A stretch of 64,000 nucleotides of DNA from Thermoanaerobacterium aotearoense (GTDB taxonomy: Bacteria; Bacillota; Thermoanaerobacteria; Thermoanaerobacterales; Thermoanaerobacteraceae), in contig NZ_CP047602.1 of assembly GCF_009905255.1 (NCBI RefSeq), positions 1,537,501 to 1,601,500 on the forward strand, read 5' to 3'. This document shows positions 31,396-39,267 of this stretch, in pieces; the first letter of the stretch is position 1, and each line of letters begins with the position of its first letter. The notes below the pieces were generated by a model. The model was not told the DNA's origin and did not search any database. It worked only from the letters and a program-made list of their open reading frames with translations. A program made the position numbers and the translations under genes.

Positions 31396-31635
31396 CTATC
31401 TTATCATTAGATATTTATTTGTTCTCTCCTGACATTTTCCATTTATGTATGAAATCTCATCAATAGGTTTAACAAGTAAGACAGATGTATGGGAATGTTT
31501 TCTTTTGGCTCTCGGCATTCTATTACCGCTTTCAAAAGCGTCTATTATATTTTTTGCTTTAAAGTACCTTGTAACAGTTATTTCTTTTGAATTGCCTAAA
31601 TGGCCGCATGAAATCAAGACTTTGTAATAATTCAT
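31396..31635 (-). CDS. Hypothetical small protein
   Basis: 79-residue protein, MNYYKVLISCGHLGNSKEITVTRYF, with a Lys/Arg-rich middle (RMPRAKRKHSH) and no membrane segment. I do not recognise it. It reads toward the CoA-binding gene with an 18-nt gap, so the two may be co-transcribed. No motif supports a function. Confidence 0.55.
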   Translation of the reverse strand: MNYYKVLISCGHLGNSKEITVTRYFKAKNIIDAFESGNRMPRAKRKHSHTSVLLVKPIDEISYINGKCQERTNKYLMIR

Positions 31636-31704
31636 TTAATGCACCCCCAGAATATGTGGCAATTCAAATTGATTTTATTAAATTCTATACAAGGTACAAA
31701 ATGA

Positions 31705-32352
31705 TTATTCTAAATATTTATCACCTTTTTTATAAAGATATACATCGCTTCCGTCTTCAATGAAAGATTTTGCATTAGTCAAATTGACAATGTGTTCTAT
31801 AAAATCATCTTTTTTATCGTATTGAACGTACACAGTTAATGTAACCTTGTCAGCATACTCGATATCTTTTATTAGATAATTATTCTTTATTAGGTCGTTT
31901 TGCACAGTCCCAAAAAGAGTATAATCAACAGTTATGTGCACACTTTTAAACAGAATCTTCTCAACAATAGTTGCAGCTTCAAGCCCTAATTTTGCGCTCT
32001 TAACATAAGCCCTTATTAAGCCACCAGCGCCAAGCAATATCCCGCCAAAATACCTTGTCACCACAACGGCTGTATTCTTTAGCCCTTCATTTTTTATGAC
32101 ATTTAAAACCGGAACTCCGGCTGTACCAGAAGGCTCTCCATCATCACTGTACCTTTGTATCTCATCCCTTTCACCTAAAATATATGCATATACATTGTGA
32201 GTGGCATCTTTATGAGCACTTTTTATGCTATTTATAAACTCGATTGCTTCATCCTCATTTTGTACAGGTTTTGCATGTCCTATAAACCGTGATCTCTTTA
32301 TTTCTATTTCTTTACATCCATACCCATATATCGTTTTGTAATTGTAGAGCAA
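31705..32352 (-). CDS. YigZ/IMPACT family protein
   Basis: 215-residue protein with the N-terminal UPF0029/IMPACT domain (KRSRFIGHAKPVQNEDEAIEFI, DDGEPSGTAGVPVLNVI, VVVTRYFGGILLGAGGLIRAY) and a C-terminal ferredoxin-like domain. Eukaryotic IMPACT modulates translation stress; the bacterial role is not settled. Start is a TTG (32350-32352), 7 nt after GAGG. Confidence 0.88.
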   Translation of the reverse strand: MLYNYKTIYGYGCKEIEIKRSRFIGHAKPVQNEDEAIEFINSIKSAHKDATHNVYAYILGERDEIQRYSDDGEPSGTAGVPVLNVIKNEGLKNTAVVVTRYFGGILLGAGGLIRAYVKSAKLGLEAATIVEKILFKSVHITVDYTLFGTVQNDLIKNNYLIKDIEYADKVTLTVYVQYDKKDDFIEHIVNLTNAKSFIEDGSDVYLYKKGDKYLE

Positions 32353-32386
32353 ATTACCACCTCATAATAAATTATACCAGACTTTC

Positions 32387-32424
32387 GCATAAAAATAAAA
32401 GCCATATGGCTTTTATTTTTATGC
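32387..32424 (-). terminator. Perfect 38-bp palindromic terminator of the Nudix gene
   Basis: GCATAAAAATAAAAGCC / GGCTTTTATTTTTATGC arms with a 4-nt centre, fully symmetric, U-rich on both strands. The Nudix stop codon (32419-32421) lies inside the stem. Confidence 0.8.
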
Positions 32425-32847
32425 GATAACTTTGCTTAAGGATTTGTATTTGTAATAAGAAACGTTTACTAAAGCTCTATCCTGACTATAAGTTATAAGC
32501 TCCAAAGCCTTCTCGATTGGGTAAAATCCACCATCTGAAAAGCCATCTTCGTTGCTTATGTTAAATTCTCTATCATCTGTTGACATTAAATACCATGTGA
32601 TTTTATTATAGACAGGACGTTGACGTGTAACAGAATAAAATTCATAACTGGTTTCGCCTGCAGTAGATAGGACATTCAAAGATTTTAAGCCGGTTTCAGC
32701 CCTTACTCTCCTTAACGCTGCATCCACAGACAGTTCATTGTTTCTTATTGCGCCTTTAGGCAATACCCATTCGTTTTTTTCATTCTTTAGGAGAAATACC
32801 TCATCTCCCCTAAATACAACTCCACCAGAGCATTCTCTTATTAACAT
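32419..32847 (-). CDS. Nudix hydrolase
   Basis: 142-residue Nudix-fold protein. The Nudix-box region reads GAIRNNELSVDAALRRVRAETGL instead of the canonical GX5EX7REUXEEXGU: some acidic residues are replaced, so catalysis may be altered or the protein may be a Nudix-related sensor. GGGGG is 7 nt before the ATG. A well-matched sigma-H promoter lies upstream, suggesting use in stationary phase or early sporulation. Confidence 0.8.
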   Translation of the reverse strand: MLIRECSGGVVFRGDEVFLLKNEKNEWVLPKGAIRNNELSVDAALRRVRAETGLKSLNVLSTAGETSYEFYSVTRQRPVYNKITWYLMSTDDREFNISNEDGFSDGGFYPIEKALELITYSQDRALVNVSYYKYKSLSKVIA

Positions 32848-32912
32848 ATATAAGCCCCCTAAGCTTTTTATATTTATTGTGATTTAATCACAATATTTGC
32901 TTATTATATAAT

Positions 32913-32939
32913 ATTCTTTATAAACTCTTAAATTCCTTC
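32913..32939 (-). promoter_or_regulatory. Predicted sigma-H promoter of the Nudix gene
   Basis: Minus strand GAAGGAATT (32939-32931), 11-nt spacer, AAAGAAT (32919-32913): full match to RnAGGAwWW-N11-RnnGAAT. The start would lie near 32905, about 58 nt before the ATG. The -35 element and its upstream A/T tract form a 20-bp sequence repeated at 36839-36858. Confidence 0.55.
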
Positions 32940-33087
32940 TAAAATTTTTTGTTTTTAATTTTATTTTATTATTTCCACAGCAAAAGAAAATTATGTATAA
33001 AATTATCTTCGTTTCTAAAAATGGTTAAAAATTTTAGAATAATAAATATAGATTCTAACAAAAATATATTTGAAAGGAGCGATTTGA

Positions 33088-33570
33088 ATGCATATCATTT
33101 ACCATTGTTACGGAGGAACTCATACATCAGTTATAGCTTCTTACATCCATATTGGGATGCTGCCAACAGATAAAATTCCTTCAAAATCAGAAATTGAAGG
33201 AATTCCTATGTTTGATAGATTAAACGGTCAAAACGACACAGGTCATATAGTATTAATAGGTACAGACGAATATGGCAATAACGTATATTCTTTAGGCGTA
33301 AAAAATGTAAAAAAGCTTGTAGAGCCAGCATTAAAAGATCTATATTACCATTTATTCAACACAAATGATGGACTGATTATTGTAGATACATCATCCGCCA
33401 CAAACTGGATAATGAAAATAGGTGGTTTCACATCGATAGCTTTGAAAATGCCTGTAATAGGAAGGCCTTTAGTATCGTATGGAGTGACAAAAGCATACAA
33501 AAACATAGTTCAAATTGTGAAAAATGTAAAAGCACAAGAAAGTGCTGAATACAATGCCATTAAGAGATAA
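33088..33570 (+). CDS. DUF3189 family protein
   Basis: 160-residue soluble protein, MHIIYHCYGGTHTSVIASYIHIGMLP, with PVIGRPLVSYGVTKAY near the C terminus, matching DUF3189 of spore-forming Firmicutes. The N-terminal YHCYGGTHTS run suggests a phosphate- or nucleotide-binding loop (inference). AAAGGAGCG precedes the ATG. It converges on hflX with an 11-nt overlap. Confidence 0.75.
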   Translation: MHIIYHCYGGTHTSVIASYIHIGMLPTDKIPSKSEIEGIPMFDRLNGQNDTGHIVLIGTDEYGNNVYSLGVKNVKKLVEPALKDLYYHLFNTNDGLIIVDTSSATNWIMKIGGFTSIALKMPVIGRPLVSYGVTKAYKNIVQIVKNVKAQESAEYNAIKR

Positions 33571-34798
33571 TAAAATCTCTTAATACATTTTTCTCCATTG
33601 CACTTACTTGTGCTCTTATCTTAATACCTTTTTCATCATACTCTTCTTTAAGGATTTTTGAGTTTTTCTTCAGAAACAAGTATTCATCATTGTTTGCATA
33701 TGCGAAATAGAAATCTAAAACAGATAAATCGCTGTATGTAAATCTGTCAATTGTTTCTAACAATTCATCAATGCCAATTCTTTCTTTAGCAGAAATATAT
33801 ACATTATCACCTTTGTTTTCAGGTATCTTGTCCAAAAGATCAGACTTGTTGTACACATTTATCTTAGGTTTATCAATCACATCAAGATCTTTAAGAACAC
33901 TTTCAACTACACCGATTTTATGCATCACATCTTTCGCTGATATATCTATAACATGAAGCAAGACATCCGCATATTTTAGCTCCTCAAGCGTTGACTTAAA
34001 AGCTTCCACCAAATCATGCGGCAGTTTTCTTATAAATCCCACAGTGTCAATCAAAACAATTTCTCTCCCAGATGGCAAAACGAGCTTTCTCGCTGTAGGA
34101 TCAAGCGTAGCAAAAAGCTTATCTTCAGCATATACTGATGAATTTGTAAGTACATTCATTAATGTAGATTTGCCGGCATTTGTATACCCTATGATGGCTA
34201 CAACAGGAATTTCATTTTTCCTTCTTCTCTCTCTTAAAAGCTCTCTGTGTCTTCTCAAATCATCTATTTTGCCTTCGATTGCTCTTATTCGCTCTTTAAT
34301 ATGTCGCCTATCTGTCTCAAGCTTTGTCTCACCAGGGCCTCTTGTACCTATGCCACCACCCAACCTCGATAAATCATTTCCGATTCCTTGAAGTCTTGGT
34401 AATCTGTATTTCAACTGAGCTAATTCAACTTGAAGCATACCTTCTGCTGATTTTGCTCTTTTTGCAAAAATATCTAAAATAAGCCCTGTTCTATCGATTA
34501 CTTTTACGTTTGTAACATCCTCGATATTTTTAATCTGAATGCCTGTTAACTCATCATTAACGATTATCACATCAACATCATTATTCTCGATAAACTCTTT
34601 TAATTCCATAAGTTTGCCTTTCCCTATATAACTTGTTCTATCTATATTTGTTCTTGATTGTGTCATTACACCTACAACTTCTGCACCAGCCGTATTGGCC
34701 AATTCCTCCAATTCTTCAATGCTTTCTCTATCATCATCGTCAATCAATACACCTACTAATACTGCCTTTTCCTTGCTATCATTTATTTTGTTGTCCAT
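33560..34798 (-). CDS. hflX: Ribosome-associated GTPase HflX
   Basis: Splits and rescues stalled ribosomes. The 412-residue protein has the N-terminal HflX domain (RTSYIGKGKLMEL, RLGGGIGTRGPGETKLETDRRHI) and a Ras-like G domain: GYTNAGKSTLMN (G1), DTVGF (G3), NKSD (G4). Start at the ATG at 34798 behind GGAG; the longer frame has no ribosome site. Confidence 0.95.
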   Translation of the reverse strand: MDNKINDSKEKAVLVGVLIDDDDRESIEELEELANTAGAEVVGVMTQSRTNIDRTSYIGKGKLMELKEFIENNDVDVIIVNDELTGIQIKNIEDVTNVKVIDRTGLILDIFAKRAKSAEGMLQVELAQLKYRLPRLQGIGNDLSRLGGGIGTRGPGETKLETDRRHIKERIRAIEGKIDDLRRHRELLRERRRKNEIPVVAIIGYTNAGKSTLMNVLTNSSVYAEDKLFATLDPTARKLVLPSGREIVLIDTVGFIRKLPHDLVEAFKSTLEELKYADVLLHVIDISAKDVMHKIGVVESVLKDLDVIDKPKINVYNKSDLLDKIPENKGDNVYISAKERIGIDELLETIDRFTYSDLSVLDFYFAYANNDEYLFLKKNSKILKEEYDEKGIKIRAQVSAMEKNVLRDFIIS

Positions 34799-34877
34799 AA
34801 AACTCACTCCACACATGTATTCGATACATATATATTATCCTGTACTGACAAAATAATCAACATTTTTAAAATAGGTA

Positions 34878-34906
34878 TTGAAATTTTATTTTTTATATGA
34901 TAATAT
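34878..34906 (+). promoter_or_regulatory. Sigma-A promoter of tRNA-Leu
   Basis: TTGAAA (34878-34883), 17-nt spacer, TAATAT (34901-34906). Initiation near 34914 would leave a leader of about 7 nt before the tRNA. Confidence 0.6.
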
Positions 34907-34920
34907 ATCTAATGTGACGT

Positions 34921-35004
34921 GCCGAAGTGGTGAAACTGGCAGACGCGCTGGACTCAAAATCCAGTGGTAGCGATACCGTGTGGGTTCGAGTCCCACCTTC
35001 GGCA
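34921..35004 (+). tRNA. tRNA-Leu (anticodon CAA)
   Basis: 84-nt class II tRNA: acceptor arms GCCGAAG (34921-34927) and CTTCGGC (34997-35003) with A discriminator, D loop TGGTGAAACTGGCAGACGC, anticodon stem CTGGA/TCCAG around CTCAAAA (anticodon CAA), long variable arm (TGGTAGCGATACC region) and GGGTTCGAGTCCC T arm. CCA is not encoded. It reads TTG leucine codons. Confidence 0.97.
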
Positions 35005-35089
35005 TTTGAATTATTTCAACAAATTTATAATTAAACAATTTGCAATATAATCGACTAAGAAATTTAAAGGTTGCTGTTTTATGCATCAT

Positions 35090-35121
35090 AAAAGAGCAGG
35101 ATGTAGGGATCCTGCTCTTTT
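35090..35121. terminator. Bidirectional terminator after tRNA-Leu
   Basis: 13-bp perfect stem AAAAGAGCAGGAT / ATCCTGCTCTTTT with a 6-nt loop, then AATTTTTT on the plus strand. It ends the tRNA transcript and, on the other strand, the hypothetical gene whose stop (35120-35122) falls in the stem. Confidence 0.85.
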
Positions 35122-35623
35122 AATTTTTTCTAACAAGTTGAAGATTAGCTATACCATTATACTTAGTATCAAGTACATATATATCAAGGATATATTTTTC
35201 TTTCGATATATTCTTTTTAATTACTTTGGGTTCAGTAGTAGTGCTGGAAATCTCGAGGTAATATGAAAGATAATTTAAATCAGGATTATATCCATAAATA
35301 ACAACAAGAGTTTCATATTGCTGAAATTGATAAACCCATACCAAATCTCTTTGCTTTATTGATGCTACTGATCCTCCAAAGTATTTTCCATCTCTAAACA
35401 AATCTAAATAAATATTTTCTCCATCTTGTCCGAGAAAACCTAAAAAATGCTTGTTTGTCTTTTGCACTTTGATACTATAATTGGGTTTATTTGAGTATTT
35501 ATCTCTTAAGAATTTTTCAGGATTTACTGTTTTTGCAAAAAAATATTTGCCTACAATTATTGATAAAACGATAGCTACTACTAATAAACCAATTAGTCTA
35601 ATAATATTTTTATTCTTTTTCAA
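35120..35623 (-). CDS. Hypothetical single-pass membrane protein
   Basis: 167-residue protein: cytoplasmic Lys-rich N terminus, one membrane helix (IIRLIGLLVVAIVLSIIVGKYFF, residues ~8-30), then an extracytoplasmic domain of about 135 residues with many Tyr (YLSYYLEISSTTTEPKVI). I recognise no family. It is next to tRNA-Leu in the most irregular part of the window. Confidence 0.6.
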   Translation of the reverse strand: MKKNKNIIRLIGLLVVAIVLSIIVGKYFFAKTVNPEKFLRDKYSNKPNYSIKVQKTNKHFLGFLGQDGENIYLDLFRDGKYFGGSVASIKQRDLVWVYQFQQYETLVVIYGYNPDLNYLSYYLEISSTTTEPKVIKKNISKEKYILDIYVLDTKYNGIANLQLVRKN

Positions 35624-35666
35624 AGCATCACCTCTATTATTTCCTATATATAAGCAATATATACCG

Positions 35667-35909
35667 TTAATATATTAAAGAACTGGCAATTTGCCAAGAT
35701 GCACTGGAATTAGTCAATGTAATGCCGACATCAGTTAATGAAATATTAAATGAAGGAACAGTCTCTGCCCATGTGTGAACATATTTGCTAACCCACTTAC
35801 GTGTTCCAGAACTATTATCATTACGACCATTGCTTGCCAATATTACTTCTCCAGATTCCTCGCCAAAACCCCAAACAACACTGGAATAGGCTAACATTAC
35901 TACTGTCAA
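35667..35909 (-). pseudogene. Apparent 5'-truncated remnant of a small secreted protein
   Basis: 80-residue frame that begins right after an in-frame stop, at a TTG or an ATG four codons on, with no ribosome site. The first residues (TVVMLAYSSVVWG) look like the second half of a signal peptide whose basic N terminus is missing; the rest (RKWVSKYVHTWAETVPSFNISL) is an ordinary soluble region. It may be a decayed gene or one with an upstream frameshift. I know no homolog. Confidence 0.4.
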
Positions 35910-36005
35910 TTAGTATTATAAAGTTTAATTCAAAATATGGAAAGTCTCTTTGCAACCTTTTTTCGGTCATCGATTAAATATAATATTTTAAGAATTATAT
36001 TAATT

Positions 36006-36779
36006 TTATAATATATCCCCATAACAGTCTATAATCCTTAAATACATAGCATTTATAATTAATCGAATATCATTATTTACATTTAACAAATTATAAAGTT
36101 TATTAACCCGCCTTCTCAGGGTTTTCTCCGAAATGCCCATTTCCTCAAGCACTGCTTTTCTTACACCATTGCGCAATAATGAAGATAGAATTAATGTGTC
36201 AATATCATCAAGTCCCACGTATATTTGCGAAATCTTCTCGCTTTTAATGGATATTTTTTCTTCAAGAAAAGAAACTATATTTTTTAGAAGTGCATTTTGA
36301 TGAACAATGTTGTTAATTCCAATTCGTGAAACATCAAGATAACCAATTACTCTACCATAGTAACCATCCCTAATTGGCATCGCTGTACAATACCAATCTT
36401 TAAACAGACAACAATAATGATCATTACCGTATAATTCAGTTAAGTTATTATATTTCATAGAAAGATTTACTGCATTAACCCCACAATCTTCAATCCGCAA
36501 ACTATTACCTTCTTTAAAATTTAACTCTTTAAAATAATTAGTCAACTCATTATTATTGATAATTTTTATTATATATCCATTTTTATTGCACAAAATAAAA
36601 AAGTACCCGCTCTTAAGTAGAGACTCATATCCAATAAATCTTGTAATAGCATTATAAAGTATTGATATCAAAAAGTTATTTTTCTTTTTTTCATACTTCA
36701 ATTCTTCATCATTAATTGAGTTATCAAAAATATGTTTATTTGGATCAATATTTACTTTGTCAAAAAAATTTTTACCCAT
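36006..36779 (-). CDS. GAF-HTH transcriptional regulator (AcoR-like sensor, no AAA+ domain)
   Basis: 257-residue protein, start at ATG 36779 behind AAGGGAG. Residues ~55-170 look like the GAF sensor of AcoR-type activators: ILCNKNGYIIKII, EGNSLRIEDCGVNAVNLSM, ELYGNDHYCCLFKDWYCTAMPIRD, GRVIGYLDVS. The C terminus holds a helix-turn-helix (AVLEEMGISEKTLRRRVNKLYNLL). The sigma-54 AAA+ module that normally lies between is absent. Cys-rich DHYCCLFKDWYC could sense metal, redox or a ligand. It lies next to the sulfur operon and may regulate it (inference). Confidence 0.65.
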   Translation of the reverse strand: MGKNFFDKVNIDPNKHIFDNSINDEELKYEKKKNNFLISILYNAITRFIGYESLLKSGYFFILCNKNGYIIKIINNNELTNYFKELNFKEGNSLRIEDCGVNAVNLSMKYNNLTELYGNDHYCCLFKDWYCTAMPIRDGYYGRVIGYLDVSRIGINNIVHQNALLKNIVSFLEEKISIKSEKISQIYVGLDDIDTLILSSLLRNGVRKAVLEEMGISEKTLRRRVNKLYNLLNVNNDIRLIINAMYLRIIDCYGDIL

Positions 36780-36821
36780 TAAAATCAACTCCCTTACCAC
36801 TTGTACTTATGTTATATATAT

Positions 36822-36873
36822 TTTCTATAAAAGTATAGAAATTCCTTCTAAAATTTTTATCAAACGTATAGAA
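36822..36873 (-). promoter_or_regulatory. Predicted sigma-H promoter with overlapping palindrome, regulator gene
   Basis: Minus strand GAAGGAATT (36848-36840), 11-nt spacer, ATAGAAA (36828-36822), a near match to the sigma-H pattern (last T replaced). A perfect 8-bp dyad TTTCTATA-AAAG-TATAGAAA (36822-36841) covers spacer and -10. GTATAGAA occurs at 36833-36840 and again at 36866-36873, 33 bp apart (about three helical turns): a candidate operator, perhaps for autoregulation. Confidence 0.5.
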
Positions 36874-36890
36874 TTTTTGCATATAACATC

Positions 36891-36944
36891 AAAAAACTCG
36901 TTTAAGTTTATGCATATAATGAGCATAGCTTAAACGAGTTTTTT
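36891..36944. terminator. Terminator of the sulfur-assimilation operon
   Basis: 16-bp perfect arms AAAAAACTCGTTTAAG (36891-36906) and CTTAAACGAGTTTTTT (36929-36944), with a nested TATGC/GCATA in the loop; T-rich on both strands. It begins 3 nt after the cysH stop and separates the operon from the regulator. Confidence 0.9.
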
Positions 36945-36946
36945 GC

Positions 36947-37675
36947 TTATTCTACAGTTTTATTTTGAATGTGAAGTCCACATTCTTTTTTATCGGAGTC
37001 CTCCCACCACCATCTTCCGCTTCTAACATCTTCTCCAGGTTTTACAGCTCTTGTGCAAGGCTGGCATCCAATGCTTCTGAAGCCTTTATCATAAAGGCTG
37101 TTGTAAGGGATATTTTCTTTTTTTATGTACTCCCAAACCATATCTTCAGTCCAAAATGCAATGGGATTCACCTTGTATATAGAATGAACGCAATCCCATT
37201 CAAATATATTTACATTTTCACGGGTTACAGATTGTTCTCTTCTTAAGCCACATATCCATCCATCAACCGTAGCAAGAACTCTTTTTAGCGGTTTTACTTT
37301 TCTAATTTCACAGCATTTTTTCCTAAGATCAACGCTTTGGTAAAAAAGATTTGGACCGTGTTCTCTAATCAGTAGTTCTAAGTCCTGGCTTTCAGGCGCA
37401 TACACCTCGTATTTAAAATGATATTTCCTCATTGTTCGATCCATCAGATCATAAGTTGATTGAAAGTGTCTTCCAGTATCGATAAAGAATATCCTTGCTT
37501 TATTATCAATCTTCAATAGTATATCTGTTAAAAGCTGATCTTCTATTGAAAGACTTGAAGCTAACGCAATACGTTGTGCACCAATTTTATAATAAACATA
37601 CTTTACAATCTCAAATGGACTTTTATCTTTATATTCATTATTTAATAATTCAAGATCTAATTCATCTATGCTCAT
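36947..37675 (-). CDS. cysH: Iron-sulfur (P)APS reductase, probably adenylyl-sulfate type
   Basis: Reduces activated sulfate to sulfite. The 242-residue protein has the nucleotide-binding SLSIEDQLLTD region and the full cysteine set of [4Fe-4S] APS reductases: Cys121-Cys122 (RKKCCEIRKVKPLKR) and Cys204/Cys207 (GCQPCTR), plus the catalytic ECGLH near the C terminus. PAPS-only enzymes lack the paired cysteines. No APS kinase (cysC) is visible in the operon, so APS is the likely substrate. Last gene of the operon. Confidence 0.9.
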   Translation of the reverse strand: MSIDELDLELLNNEYKDKSPFEIVKYVYYKIGAQRIALASSLSIEDQLLTDILLKIDNKARIFFIDTGRHFQSTYDLMDRTMRKYHFKYEVYAPESQDLELLIREHGPNLFYQSVDLRKKCCEIRKVKPLKRVLATVDGWICGLRREQSVTRENVNIFEWDCVHSIYKVNPIAFWTEDMVWEYIKKENIPYNSLYDKGFRSIGCQPCTRAVKPGEDVRSGRWWWEDSDKKECGLHIQNKTVE

Positions 37676-37701
37676 GGCATCTCACCTCTTTTATGAAAAA
37701 T

Positions 37702-38490
37702 TTACATCAAACCCCATCTATACCTTATTGATTTTTCTATATGTCCGAATACAAATTTATCTATGATTAAGCCCAAACTTAAAATTATCACCATTACAGC
37801 AACAACCAGACTCATATTAGATGCGTCTTTCCCTTTTGAAAGAATCTGCCCAAGACCTGTTGCAGAAACCAACATCTCACCAGAAATCAAACCTCTCCAA
37901 GCAAATGACCACCCTTCTTTAAGACCAGACAGCAAATTAGGAAGTGCAGCCGGAACAATCACATTCAAATGCAATTTATACCCTTTAGCCCCCATAGTCT
38001 TTGCGGCTTTCAAATAAATAGGATTTATATTCTTAATCCCTAAATCTACAGCAAGACTAATGGAAAATATAGAGCCAATGACAATAACAAAAATTATTGT
38101 ACTTTCACTGTATCCAAACCAAAGAATTGCAAAAGGTACCCATGCAAGATTAGGCAGAGTTTGTAATCCTAATATCAATGAACCGAAATTTTCTTCAATA
38201 TATTTAAAACGAATCATCAGAAAACCTATGAAAAAACCAATAACAATAGATATTAAGTATCCAATTACAAGCCTTCTCATGCTGGATAATATTGCATATA
38301 TAAGCGTTTTGGTTTTAAATAATCTAACGATTAAAAGGAAAACAGAGATTGGAGAAGGTATAACATTTGCATTCCAGATTTTTATAGTTTCTACATTTGT
38401 TTTATAGACCAATTCCCATATCGCTATCAGCATTAGATAGAAACAAATCTTTTTCAATGCTCCAATCGCTGTCGTATTCAGCTTTTGCAA
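37702..38490 (-). CDS. ABC transporter permease, SsuC/TauC type
   Basis: 262-residue inner-membrane permease of the nitrate/sulfonate/taurine family with about six helices and the conserved KAAKTMGAKGYKLHLNVIVPAALPNLLSGLKEGWSFAWRGLISGE-type EAA loop (residues ~140-185). I accept the TTG start at 38490 because AAGGAGGAGGT lies just upstream inside the ATPase gene; the two genes overlap by 89 nt. Substrate is probably sulfate or a sulfonate given the operon. Confidence 0.85.
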   Translation of the reverse strand: MQKLNTTAIGALKKICFYLMLIAIWELVYKTNVETIKIWNANVIPSPISVFLLIVRLFKTKTLIYAILSSMRRLVIGYLISIVIGFFIGFLMIRFKYIEENFGSLILGLQTLPNLAWVPFAILWFGYSESTIIFVIVIGSIFSISLAVDLGIKNINPIYLKAAKTMGAKGYKLHLNVIVPAALPNLLSGLKEGWSFAWRGLISGEMLVSATGLGQILSKGKDASNMSLVVAVMVIILSLGLIIDKFVFGHIEKSIRYRWGLM

Positions 38491-39250
38491 CTTTTTCTAC
38501 CTCCTCCTTTAATTCGTCCGTTATTTTTCTTACATAGTAAATTACATCTGGACTTTCTGGTCTTCTCGGTCTTGATAGTTCTATCTTAAATTCTTTTTTA
38601 ATCTTTCCCGGATTAGCGGACATCACAATGACGCGATCCGCCAATATCACCGCTTCTTCTATATTATGTGTGACAAAGACAATCGTCCTTTTTGTATCCA
38701 TCCAAATTCGCTGCAATTCCATCTGTAAAATATCTCTTGTTTGACTGTCTAATGCCGAAAATGGTTCATCCATCAAAAGCACTTCAGAATCAATTGCTAA
38801 AGCTCTTGCAAGTGCGACCCGCTGTCTCATGCCACCAGACAATTGATGAATATATGAATCTTTAAACTTTGTAAGATGGACCATTTTTAAATATTTCATA
38901 GCTTTTCTTTTTCTTTCTTCCTTTTCTATGCCTGCCATTTTCATCCCAAATTCTACATTATCTATTACTGTAAGCCAAGGAAAAAGAGCAGATTCTTGAA
39001 ACACGACTGCTCTGTCAATGCCTGCATCCTTTACTACGCTACCATTTAAAATAATTCTGCCGCATGACGCACTTTCAAGACCGGCAATTATATTAAGCAG
39101 CGTAGACTTGCCGCAACCGGAAGGGCCAACAAGGCATACAAATTCCCCCTTGTTTATTAAAAGATTGACATTATCCAATACTAAATTCGCTTTTGAATTA
39201 AATCCAAAACTTTTTGATATATTCTCAACAATAAGAAACAAATTAGACAC
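38402..39250 (-). CDS. ABC transporter ATP-binding protein, SsuB/TauB type
   Basis: About 280 residues: Walker A GPSGCGKSTLLN, Q-loop VFQESALFPWLTV, signature LSGGMRQRVALARA, Walker B VLLMDEPFSALD, H-loop FVTHNIEEA. It energises the adjoining permease. The start is uncertain: the GTG at 39250 touches AAAGAGG, while a TTG at 39241 has 8-nt spacing and is probably used. No solute-binding protein gene is in this operon or window. The C-terminal 30 residues overlap the permease start. Confidence 0.9.
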   Translation of the reverse strand: MSNLFLIVENISKSFGFNSKANLVLDNVNLLINKGEFVCLVGPSGCGKSTLLNIIAGLESASCGRIILNGSVVKDAGIDRAVVFQESALFPWLTVIDNVEFGMKMAGIEKEERKRKAMKYLKMVHLTKFKDSYIHQLSGGMRQRVALARALAIDSEVLLMDEPFSALDSQTRDILQMELQRIWMDTKRTIVFVTHNIEEAVILADRVIVMSANPGKIKKEFKIELSRPRRPESPDVIYYVRKITDELKEEVEKVAKAEYDSDWSIEKDLFLSNADSDMGIGL

Positions 39251-39267
39251 CTCTTTAGTTCCCGCTT

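Noticed and set aside
34815..34845. AGGATAA ... ATCGAAT upstream of hflX as a sigma-H promoter
   Set aside because: The spacing is about 9 nt, not 11-12, so the match is not credible.
34921..35004. tRNA-Leu as an attachment site for an integrated element covering the sulfur block
   Set aside because: No second copy of the tRNA 3' end and no integrase were found in the window.
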